Below, piece by piece: positions 16,090-23,887 of a stretch of DNA of 64,000 nt. Source of the stretch: Chloroflexota bacterium. GTDB lineage: Bacteria > Chloroflexota > Anaerolineae > Anaerolineales > Villigracilaceae. The first letter of the stretch is position 1. Each line of letters starts with the position of its first letter. The DNA is taken from contig JACRMH010000015.1 in NCBI GenBank assembly GCA_016219545.1, positions 1 through 64,000 on the forward strand. The letters are read 5' to 3'. The translations under genes and the position numbers were made by a program. Under the pieces are notes generated by a model. That model saw only the letters and a program-made list of their open reading frames with translations. It was not told the DNA's origin and ran no database searches.

Positions 16090-16959
16090 ATGACAGATAC
16101 TACGGCACTGGCTAACATTGGAGAATTGTCCAAACCTGCTACTGTGTTAGTAGAAAAAGTCTCAGATGCAATAGGTGGAATTTTCAAACCCTGGCAAATT
16201 CGTCGAGTTGCGCAAGCTGAAGCAGAAGCCGAGAAAATCAGAGCCGTATCTCAGATTGAAATTTCTAAATTACACCATCGCGCTTTACAGAGATTTGTCG
16301 CAGAAGAAGCAAAAAGGCAAAACAATATTGAGGCAATAACAGCAAAAGCATTACCCCAAGTGGACGAAAACGCACAACCTCAAAACATGGAGGATGATTG
16401 GATCACTAATTTCTTTGATAAATGCAGATTGATTTCAGATGACGAAATGCAATCTCTATGGTCAAAAGTTTTAGCAGGAGAAGCAAATTCACCAGGCAAG
16501 TATTCAAAAAGAACGGTTAATTTTTTGGGTTCACTAGATAAGTCTGATGCTATCTTACTTCAAGCGCTATATAAATTTATTTGGTTTATTGAGGGTGAAG
16601 CAACACTACTCATTTATAATTCAGAGGCTGAGATTTACAACAAACATGGCATTGATTTTTCTTCCCTACAACATTTGGATGAAATTGGTTTTTTGACTTT
16701 TGAAAGTTTACGTGGTTTTGTCGCTGACAAATTGCAAAAAAATATCAGCACAGTTTATTACGACAAATCAATAAATATCGAATTTGAAAATAAAAATGAT
16801 TTACCGATTGGAGTTGCAGTATTGTCAAAGATAGGAAAAGAACTTGAGCCTATTTGTAGTTCTAAACCTATTCCAGAGTTTTTCGACTATATAATTGAAG
16901 ACTGGGCAATTAAGAAAGGGGTAAGAGTTTTTTCACCTATTCTTATTGGTAAACAATAA
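16090..16959 (+). CDS. DUF2806 domain-containing protein
   Basis: This 289-residue protein matches my recollection of the DUF2806 family: an amphipathic start, a helical AEAEAEKIRAVSQIE segment, then WITNFFDKCRLISDDEMQSLWSKVLAGE (about 101-128) and a mixed C-terminal domain. The family has no proven function; its members turn up in mobile and accessory regions. A clear AGGAG ribosome site precedes the ATG. The gene is more AT-rich than the housekeeping genes on the left, consistent with transfer. It is the first gene after the strong promoter and lies between two core-like recombination sequences. Confidence 0.8.
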   Translation: MTDTTALANIGELSKPATVLVEKVSDAIGGIFKPWQIRRVAQAEAEAEKIRAVSQIEISKLHHRALQRFVAEEAKRQNNIEAITAKALPQVDENAQPQNMEDDWITNFFDKCRLISDDEMQSLWSKVLAGEANSPGKYSKRTVNFLGSLDKSDAILLQALYKFIWFIEGEATLLIYNSEAEIYNKHGIDFSSLQHLDEIGFLTFESLRGFVADKLQKNISTVYYDKSINIEFENKNDLPIGVAVLSKIGKELEPICSSKPIPEFFDYIIEDWAIKKGVRVFSPILIGKQ

Positions 16960-16964
16960 CAGCC

Positions 16965-17116
16965 AGCCAACAAAGCGTCCCGCATGATCGCCGGGATAAT
17001 GCCCTAGACGCTGGGGAGTCTGAACGATTTTCAGGCATTTTTCTGGCTTCGAGTTTTCTCTGCTCCCAAGCAGAGTCCACGCCCGCCCCAGCGTCCACTA
17101 GCGCAAAGCGTTGGGC
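16965..17116 (+). other. attC-like (59-base-element-like) dyad element 1
   Basis: It is bounded by AGCCAAC (16965-16971, fits RYYYAAC) and GTTGGGC (17110-17116, fits GTTRRRY), which are imperfect inverse copies. An inner 10-bp stem GACGCTGGGG (17007-17016) pairs exactly with 17086-17095. A further hairpin CTCTGCT...AGCAGAG lies at 17058-17075. The layout (outer cores, inner stem, unpaired apex) matches integron attC architecture, and the position just after a stop codon is typical. Confidence 0.65.
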
Positions 17117-17136
17117 TACATCAAAAGGAAAACAAA

Positions 17137-17976
17137 GTGTCTAACCTTGCCTCTCTTGCGTTCCAAGCTTTCGGTTCAAATAACGCCCCGACCATTGTAT
17201 TCTTGCACGGCGGGGGCGTCGGTGGGTGGATGTGGCAACCAGTTATCAAACATCTATCGGAATATCACTGCTTAGCCCCAGACCAGCCCGAACACGGCGG
17301 CAGCCGCGCAATCGCGCCATTCAGTATTGAACTTGCCGCAGAGAAAGTCACTGAATTGATTCGCGACCAAGCACACGAGGGCAAAGCCTATGTGGTGGGA
17401 CTATCCGAAGGCGCACAAATCACAGTTCAACTCCTGGCAACCGCGCCCGAACGCGTGGGGAAGGCGATTGTTTCGAGCGCGTTATTAAGACCTGTTAATG
17501 GAATGGGTTGGGCAAACTCGCCCTCGTTGCTTGCCTGGATGTATCGCCTCTCAATTCCGCCCTTTATCAACAATGATTGGTGGATTCGATTAAATATGAA
17601 ATATTCTGCAGGAATTCCTGATGAGTATTATTCGGACTTTAAAAAGAGTTTTCAGGAAACAACCGAATCAGAATTTGTGAATCTAATGATCACAAACCAA
17701 CGTTTTCGCTTGCCTGCAGGGCTTGAAAAAGCAAACGTTCCCACACTGGCACTTGCAGGGAAAAAAGAATATTCTGCCATGAAACAATCCGTAAGAGATT
17801 TGGTTTCTGCCATGCCGACTGCAAAAGGATGCCTAGTAAATTTGGGTAAAAACTCCTCAATGGCAAAGGAACACAACTGGGCTTTAACCGCGCCCGAATT
17901 ATTTGCTCAAACCTTACGAGCTTGGATCGAAGATAAGCTCCTCCCGTCTGCAATTGAAGATTTACAATTGGATTAA
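17137..17976 (+). CDS. Alpha/beta-fold hydrolase
   Basis: This 279-residue protein shows the oxyanion-hole segment VFLHGGGVGGWMW (about 22-34), the nucleophile elbow VGLSEGAQ (serine near residue 88) and a late histidine in KEHNWALTAPE that would complete the triad. The acidic member is less clear, near LALAGKKEYS. There is no signal peptide. The substrate is unknown; relatives include esterases and haloperoxidase-like enzymes. The start is GTG at 17137 with AAAGGA upstream. It is the second gene of the cassette-like array, between attC-like elements 1 and 2. Confidence 0.82.
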   Translation: MSNLASLAFQAFGSNNAPTIVFLHGGGVGGWMWQPVIKHLSEYHCLAPDQPEHGGSRAIAPFSIELAAEKVTELIRDQAHEGKAYVVGLSEGAQITVQLLATAPERVGKAIVSSALLRPVNGMGWANSPSLLAWMYRLSIPPFINNDWWIRLNMKYSAGIPDEYYSDFKKSFQETTESEFVNLMITNQRFRLPAGLEKANVPTLALAGKKEYSAMKQSVRDLVSAMPTAKGCLVNLGKNSSMAKEHNWALTAPELFAQTLRAWIEDKLLPSAIEDLQLD

Positions 17977-18111
17977 GCCGCCAAATAAAGCAGGCACTAG
18001 TCGCTGGGGATTCTGCGCCACCTACGGCAAGCACCTTTCTGGTATTAAGTTTTTTCTGCTCCCAAGCAGAGTCCACGCCCACCCACGTCCGTGAACACAA
18101 ACCGGCTGGGC
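17976..18111 (+). other. attC-like dyad element 2 (degenerate)
   Basis: It shares the inner block TTTTTTCTGCTCCCAAGCAG and AGTCCACGCCC with elements 1 and 3, and the GCTGGGGATTCTGCG side. Its right core reads GGCTGGGC (18104-18111) where element 1 has GTTGGGC. The left core (AGCCGCCAAAT at 17976) is also off consensus. It probably represents a decayed or variant site. Confidence 0.5.
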
Positions 18112-18135
18112 AGTTCCTTGCAGAGTAAGGTATCA

Positions 18136-19629
18136 ATGAAAATCAAAAACATCGTCACAGTTTTGCTTGTCGCTTTTATTTTGGTTTCATGTGCGCCAGC
18201 GGCTAACATTGTTCCAACTGAAACAGCTGTTCCGACTTTGACTGTCACTCCTATTCCCTCAACTCCTACAACTACGTCAACGCCCGCACCTGAAAATTTA
18301 GCAGACGCAAAAGATTTATCAAAATGGGTTGACGATTATGTTCATGCTTACGGCGGTAAAGTGATAGTTAATGGCGCAGAGATGGATGCAAGTCAATTAA
18401 CCGATGAAATCCGCAAGAACCCGGAAGCATTCACACAAATAAAGAATGTCAATGGCATAGACTCTTCGTTTTTGGCAGTCAACGGCGTACCGTTGGCAAT
18501 GCAAGGTTCGGATGATCTATGGAAAGATATTGGGTATAAAGATGTATCCCCAGATGGTCTTGAAGTTGGAGCAAGTTTTGCTATTTGGACAGGTGATTAC
18601 GATAACGATTCCAGATACGGCAAAATATTTGCGGACAATTTCACCATAGCGGCAACAGATGGGGAATTGAGCGACTACGAGTTGATGAAAAAAATACCAA
18701 ATGACAAGAAACTTACACCGCAAGAAGTTTTGACTTACTATGATTGGACAAATTTCGACAAGGTGATTACTTATTCTAAAGCGAATAATATTCCAATTAG
18801 AGCCATGCACTTACTTGACGGTTACACAACTGATAGCGCTCCTCAATGGCTCCAACAAATGTCCGATGATGAGTTACGGGAATATATAAAGCTGCATCTA
18901 ACCGCCATCTTGACAAGAACTGATTTCAAAGAAGCCAGTGTAGTAAGTGAAGCATTTTACGGCGCAGGAATCCCAGGGAACAACTTCTTTTATGCAAAGC
19001 TTGGAGAAAAATTTATTGAAGACACATTTGCCATTGCCCAAGATGTTTCCCCACACACTGCTTTGATATTAAATGACAATATCGTTTATGGATCTCACGG
19101 TGAAAATTCCGATGACGGTGTTTGGACTAATTCAGTCATAAATGGAGAATCGAACGCAATTTTCAACTTTGTTAGCAAGAAGGTTTCAAATGGCGTGCCC
19201 ATCAATGGGGTTGGAATAGAAACACATATTATGGCAAATGATTTTGTATCCAAAGATACCGACGGCACTATCGAAAAATACAAAAAAGACTTAATGGTAT
19301 TGATGGAGAAATATAAAAATATTGGAGTTGATGTTTACTTCACCGAACTGGATATAAATATCGCTGGATTGCCTTCAGATTTGAGTAATCAACAAAAACA
19401 GGAACTTAAGGCGAAAGTTTTCCGTGCAATATTTGAAGCCTGCCTAAATTCCATAAATTGTAAAAGCGTGACAACGTGGGGGTTTTCTGACAAAGCAACA
19501 TGGATGTTTACTGATGGGTATCCTTACGGAGCAGGCGAATCGCCTTTGCCGCTTGACATAAATTATCAACCAACTATTTCAAATTATGTAATTAAGCAAG
19601 TATTATTTGAACATTGGATTCAACCATAA
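18136..19629 (+). CDS. GH10-like (endo-1,4-beta-xylanase family) lipoprotein
   Basis: About 497 residues. A lipoprotein signal (VAFILVSC, cysteine near 18) and a Thr/Pro-rich linker lead into a glycoside hydrolase family 10-like barrel. Supporting phrases are [27 protein letters not shown], the acid/base position in [17 protein letters not shown], and the nucleophile in [10 protein letters not shown]. Family members usually have an N before the acid/base glutamate (VNEA); here it is S, which may alter activity. It should act outside the cell on a beta-linked glycan. The gene is AT-rich. The start at 18136 has AAGG upstream and begins the signal peptide correctly. Confidence 0.8.
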   Translation: MKIKNIVTVLLVAFILVSCAPAANIVPTETAVPTLTVTPIPSTPTTTSTPAPENLADAKDLSKWVDDYVHAYGGKVIVNGAEMDASQLTDEIRKNPEAFTQIKNVNGIDSSFLAVNGVPLAMQGSDDLWKDIGYKDVSPDGLEVGASFAIWTGDYDNDSRYGKIFADNFTIAATDGELSDYELMKKIPNDKKLTPQEVLTYYDWTNFDKVITYSKANNIPIRAMHLLDGYTTDSAPQWLQQMSDDELREYIKLHLTAILTRTDFKEASVVSEAFYGAGIPGNNFFYAKLGEKFIEDTFAIAQDVSPHTALILNDNIVYGSHGENSDDGVWTNSVINGESNAIFNFVSKKVSNGVPINGVGIETHIMANDFVSKDTDGTIEKYKKDLMVLMEKYKNIGVDVYFTELDINIAGLPSDLSNQQKQELKAKVFRAIFEACLNSINCKSVTTWGFSDKATWMFTDGYPYGAGESPLPLDINYQPTISNYVIKQVLFEHWIQP

Positions 19630-19646
19630 ATTGGAGGAACTCAGTC

Positions 19647-20240
<594 letters not shown>

Positions 20241-20294
20241 TGAATATTCGCAATGTCTTGGAATTACATAAAGGTATCTGCAAAGAGAAAAACG

Positions 20295-20428
20295 GGCTAA
20301 CACAGCGTCCCGCACGATCACCGGGATAATGCACTGGACGCTGGGGCGCTTCGCGTGGCTTCGAGTTTTTTCTGCTGCCAAGCAGAGTCCACCCCCGGAC
20401 ACCTGTCCACTAGCGCAAACCGTTAGTG
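20295..20428 (+). other. attC-like dyad element 3
   Basis: It is bounded by GGCTAAC (20295-20301, fits RYYYAAC) and GTTAGTG (20422-20428). The left half is almost the same as element 1 (CAGCGTCCCGCACGATCACC against CAAAGCGTCCCGCATGATCG), and both share GGATAATGC, GGACGCTGGGG, TGGCTTCGAGTTTT and CCACTAGCGCAAA. It closes the plus-strand array; the genes beyond it run in the other direction. Confidence 0.65.
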
Positions 20429-20487
20429 CGTTTTCCCGACAAAAAACCGTCTACAAAGAATGGGCAGAGATAAATGGCGGTAATCCT

Positions 20488-20811
20488 TCACTCATTTTTT
20501 GATTTCTGCACATCAGCTCGAAAGTTTTCAAGTTGTAACCAATGCTTTTCTAATGCTTGTTGACCTTTCGCAGTGATCTTGACCTGTGTTTTTGTTTTTT
20601 TGCCGACTATTTTTTTGTCGTAACTAATAAGTTTTCCTTCTACAAGTTTTGATAAATGAACCGACAGATTTCCACTTGTCAAACCAGTCAAACGTTGCAA
20701 GGCAATGAAATCGGCACTTTCAACTGTGGACAATATAGCCATAATAGCAAGTCTGGCAGGCTCATGGATCAATTTGTCCAATCCTGCGATTTCTTCAAAT
20801 ACGTTACTCAT
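20488..20811 (-). CDS. Winged-helix transcriptional regulator (HTH_34/MarR-ArsR-like)
   Basis: A 107-residue single-domain regulator. The fold is clear from HEPARLAIMAILS, the recognition region LQRLTGLTSGNLSVHLSKLVEGKLI and the wing KKTKTQVKITAKGQQALEKH. There are no metal-binding cysteines. It overlaps the 3' end of the membrane-protein gene by 8 bp, so the two are translationally coupled. A likely target is the dyad over the -35 box of their own promoter at 21469-21496. Confidence 0.88.
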   Translation of the reverse strand: MSNVFEEIAGLDKLIHEPARLAIMAILSTVESADFIALQRLTGLTSGNLSVHLSKLVEGKLISYDKKIVGKKTKTQVKITAKGQQALEKHWLQLENFRADVQKSKNE

Positions 20812-21415
20812 CTTTAACCTCTTCGATGGGTAATGATTTTACAAAGAAAATATGCCACATCACACCTTGCAAAACCATGAGCGCCCCAACAAACATTGTG
20901 ACGCCGATCATGGTTGTTCTCACTCCCAAAATATCCCACCAATTTTTTCCAAAATACAAAGGTGCAATACTCACGAAAATTATACAAATTGACAAAACAA
21001 GCCTGACAGTAGTAAATTTGTTTAATGGCAATCTCACCATTGGTTTGTCGAGCAGAAATATTAAAGCGAATAGCAATCCAATAAGATTGACGCGCAAATT
21101 AAAGGAGACATCCGCCCAAAACGCAACAATTGCAAATAGCCCCCAAACGCATTGCGCTATCCAATACAGACGGCGTTTGGCAAGGATCGGTTTTACTTCA
21201 CCAAAAAAGTTCTTGTAATATTGGTCAACGGCTAAAGACAAGAGCAAAGTACCAAGTATCAAGACTATTGGCAAAGAAAAATTCTTTATAGGGTATTGAG
21301 CGATATTTGCCCAAAGGCTTGTCAGAAAGAGACCTAACCCCAACGGTACTGCATTCAGTCCGTGTAATGCCGAGTAATTTTCAGATATAAATTTCGTCTG
21401 GGAAGTGGATTTCAT
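20804..21415 (-). CDS. Six-helix membrane protein paired with the regulator
   Basis: A 203-residue protein with about six hydrophobic helices and charged loops (YYKNFFGEVKPILAKRR). No transporter motif is recognised. AAGGAG precedes the ATG at 21415. Pairs of a small winged-helix regulator and a membrane protein of this size occur in many genomes without known function. The gene is AT-rich and lies in the accessory region. Confidence 0.75.
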   Translation of the reverse strand: MKSTSQTKFISENYSALHGLNAVPLGLGLFLTSLWANIAQYPIKNFSLPIVLILGTLLLSLAVDQYYKNFFGEVKPILAKRRLYWIAQCVWGLFAIVAFWADVSFNLRVNLIGLLFALIFLLDKPMVRLPLNKFTTVRLVLSICIIFVSIAPLYFGKNWWDILGVRTTMIGVTMFVGALMVLQGVMWHIFFVKSLPIEEVKDE

Positions 21416-21468
21416 AAGGCACTCCTTTGCTTGAAAAACAAATCACTTTGAAACACAAACCTATTTAT

Positions 21469-21496
21469 ATTATAAGCATAATTTTTGATATGTCAA
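21469..21496 (-). promoter_or_regulatory. Consensus sigma-70 promoter with dyad over -35
   Basis: On the minus strand TTGACA (21496-21491), a 16-bp spacer and TATAAT (21474-21469) match both hexamers exactly. TTGACATATCAA, an imperfect palindrome, covers the -35 box and may be the operator of the downstream regulator. The leader leads to AAGGAG and the ATG at 21415. Confidence 0.82.
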
Positions 21497-21567
21497 GGAC
21501 CTTAAACTCAATCTTCATATCTGCAAATCGAAACACACCTGTCACAAACCGAACATCTCGCAAAACT

Positions 21568-22077
21568 ATGGCCCGTTTCTATTATTTACTAACCGCCTTC
21601 GAGAATCAAATCCACGCTGAAAAATGCGCCTCGTTCTTTCACGGGAAAAACTTCTCTTTAACTTCCGGTATGATTTTTCATTGTGATTCCTGGGTTTCAT
21701 CCTCGGACGGTAATAAACTTTTTTGGGTAACAACTGAACCTGAAGGAGTAAGCCTTAAGTCCCAGCCAAAACATTGGCTCCAAAATTCCGAGCAACTTGA
21801 CGAAATCGCCGCACTTTTATATCAGTCACTGACCCACATGGAACTTTTTTCCTGCGCAATCGTTGGCTGGGAAGTTGCAGACCTGTTTTTGCCAGACGTA
21901 ACATGCGGCCGGTCAGACATGCGAATTGATCCATCTTCGTTTGGCGTTCCAGGTTGGAGCGGACTGGTCATTGCAAAATCCCTGGTGTCTTCCGTTGAAA
22001 ACAAACAAGTATTTCAGCCTTTTTGCGAAGGCTACGTTTGGCAGCCATATCGCACATTATCCATCAGCGGCTGGTAG
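21568..22077 (+). CDS. Hypothetical protein
   Basis: About 169 residues from the ATG at 21568; earlier in-frame starts lie in AT-rich promoter DNA. The protein is soluble with phrases such as YYLLTAFENQIHAEKCASFFHG, GMIFHCDSW and FGVPGWSGLVIAKSLV. I recognise no family. No ribosome site is visible. The gene is divergent from the regulator/membrane-protein operon. Confidence 0.5.
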   Translation: MARFYYLLTAFENQIHAEKCASFFHGKNFSLTSGMIFHCDSWVSSSDGNKLFWVTTEPEGVSLKSQPKHWLQNSEQLDEIAALLYQSLTHMELFSCAIVGWEVADLFLPDVTCGRSDMRIDPSSFGVPGWSGLVIAKSLVSSVENKQVFQPFCEGYVWQPYRTLSISGW

Positions 22078-22232
22078 GTCATGCCTTTAGTCTGTCTTTC
22101 ATGATTTTTATCCAGGGGATGGGTAAGGGTTGGCACTATACATTCCATCCAAAGAACGTAGAATATATTGGCTTATGTAAATTGTACGATCCCATGTTCG
22201 GGATTATGATAAAGCCAACAAAGGAGTTTTTC

Positions 22233-23105
22233 ATGCGAGATTTAACGAACGAAATCCTTGAACTGATCCGCCGCACATCATCCAGCCTGCCGCCGGATGT
22301 GGAAAAGAGATTGCGCGAATCGATCGAAAAAGAAAAACCCGGTTCATCCGCACGCGGAGCCTTGGAGACCATTCTCAAGAATGTTGAACTCTCCCGGGCA
22401 CAGTCCACGCCCATTTGCCAGGACACCGGCACGCCGATCTTCAATGTCCACTATCCGGTGGGCGTGTCCACGATCAAACTCAAAGCGCAGATCCGTTCTG
22501 CTTTGGCCGAGGCCACCAAACGGTCCTATATGAGACCGAATGCCGTAGATGCCATCTATGACAAGAACACCGGCAACAATCTCGGCGGCGATGATTTCCC
22601 TTATATCCATTTTGAAGAAAAAGAAGGCGATGAGCTTATCATCGAGTTGATGCTCAAAGGGGGCGGATGTGAGAACGTGGGGCGTCAATATTCATTGCCC
22701 GATAACACCCTCGGCGCGGGGCGTGACCTGGCAGGGGTGCGCAAAGTGGTATTAGACGCCGTCCAGAAAGCGCAGGGGCAGGGCTGCGCGCCCGGAATTT
22801 TGGGCGTGGCCATCGGCGGCGACAGAGGCTCGTCTTATATCAAATCAAAGGAAGTGCTGCTTAGTGAAATGGGCACGCGCAATACAGACCCAAAGATCGC
22901 CGAGTTGGAAGAACAACTGACGAGTGAAGCAAATCAAATGGGCATTGGTCCAATGGGCTTCGGCGGCGCGACCACTGTGCTGGATACGAAGATCGTCGGC
23001 TTGAGCCGTTTGCCCGCTTCATACTTCGTTTCTGTTTCATACATGTGCTGGGCATATCGCCGCCGCAAGATGACGGTGAAGGGCGAAGAAGTCATTTACG
23101 ATTAA
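22233..23105 (+). CDS. Class I fumarate hydratase / tartrate dehydratase, alpha subunit
   Basis: About 290 residues from the ATG at 22233, which has AAGGAG 7 nt upstream. It is the iron-sulfur-binding alpha half of two-subunit class I fumarases, interconverting fumarate and malate. Cluster cysteines lie in TPICQDTGTP, GGGCENVG and GQGCAPGILG. The last residues (IYD) and the TAA stop come from 7-bp ATTNACG repeats. The beta subunit follows 61 nt downstream. Confidence 0.93.
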   Translation: MRDLTNEILELIRRTSSSLPPDVEKRLRESIEKEKPGSSARGALETILKNVELSRAQSTPICQDTGTPIFNVHYPVGVSTIKLKAQIRSALAEATKRSYMRPNAVDAIYDKNTGNNLGGDDFPYIHFEEKEGDELIIELMLKGGGCENVGRQYSLPDNTLGAGRDLAGVRKVVLDAVQKAQGQGCAPGILGVAIGGDRGSSYIKSKEVLLSEMGTRNTDPKIAELEEQLTSEANQMGIGPMGFGGATTVLDTKIVGLSRLPASYFVSVSYMCWAYRRRKMTVKGEEVIYD

Positions 23106-23128
23106 CGATTTTCGATTGACGATTGGTG
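23094..23128. repeat. Tandem 7-bp repeats spanning the end of the fumarase alpha gene
   Basis: ATTTACG, ATTAACG, ATTTTCG, ATTGACG and ATTGGTG run without gaps. The TAA stop of the alpha-subunit gene (23103-23105) lies inside the second unit. Confidence 0.85.
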
Positions 23129-23166
23129 GTCGAGTATCGAGGCCAGCGTTGATCAAAGGATAAAAC

Positions 23167-23787
23167 ATGAAACAACTAAACACTCCCATCAGTGATGAAG
23201 CCATCCGCGATCTGAAAGTCGGGGATTCTGTTTTACTTTCCGGCACGATGGTGACCGGGCGCGATGCCGCACATAAATGGATGATCGAAACTTTTGTGAA
23301 GAAGACCCGCCCCGCTCAGGGCGATGATATGCAAGTCTATGAAGAATTGAAGAAGCTCTTGAACGGCTCCGTCATTTACCATTGCGGACCTGTCGTCTCC
23401 GGGCTGGATACTAAGGAATATAAATTCGTCGCAGCCGGGCCGACCACTTCCATCCGCGAAGAACCGTATCAGGCCGATGTGATGAAACATTTCAACATCA
23501 AAGGCGTGATCGGCAAAGGCGGCATGGGCGCAAAAACCTTGAAGGGCTGCGAAGAAACACCCGGCGTATATCTCCATGCCATTGGCGGCGCGGCCTCATA
23601 CATCGCGCAGACCGTGACGAAAGTATATGGAGTCTTCAAATTGGAATTCGGCGTGCCTGAGGCCTTGTGGGTCGTCGAGGTGAGGGATTTTCCCGTTGTA
23701 GTCACCATGGATTCACACGGCGGAAGTCTGCATTCAGTGGTGGAAGAATCTTCAAAGAAAGTTTTGGAAGACCTTCTGGCGAAATAA
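23167..23787 (+). CDS. Class I fumarate hydratase / tartrate dehydratase, beta subunit
   Basis: A 206-residue beta half of the enzyme. Typical phrases are VGDSVLLSGTMVTGRDAAHKW near the start, YHCGPVV, AAGPTTSIREEPY and VIGKGGMGAKTL. AAAGGA precedes the ATG. It forms the heterodimer with the alpha subunit encoded just upstream and is followed by a terminator. Confidence 0.93.
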   Translation: MKQLNTPISDEAIRDLKVGDSVLLSGTMVTGRDAAHKWMIETFVKKTRPAQGDDMQVYEELKKLLNGSVIYHCGPVVSGLDTKEYKFVAAGPTTSIREEPYQADVMKHFNIKGVIGKGGMGAKTLKGCEETPGVYLHAIGGAASYIAQTVTKVYGVFKLEFGVPEALWVVEVRDFPVVVTMDSHGGSLHSVVEESSKKVLEDLLAK

Positions 23788-23804
23788 AGCGTAAAGACGT
23801 TTAT

Positions 23805-23838
23805 AAAACGGGATCGCCGCAAGCGGCAATCCCGTTTT
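23805..23838 (+). terminator. Rho-independent terminator after fumarase genes
   Basis: AAAACGGGATCGCCG (23805-23819) pairs with 23824-23838 around a CAAG loop, with one mismatch, and ends in TTTT. Confidence 0.85.
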
Positions 23839-23874
23839 GATTTAAATGCGCGCGACCTTTGATAAGGACTGATA

Positions 23875-23880
23875 TATAAT
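23875..23880 (+). promoter_or_regulatory. -10 box of the sensor-kinase gene (probably leaderless)
   Basis: TATAAT ends 7 nt before the ATG at 23888 and no ribosome site is present. Confidence 0.5.
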
Positions 23881-23887
23881 AAACATC

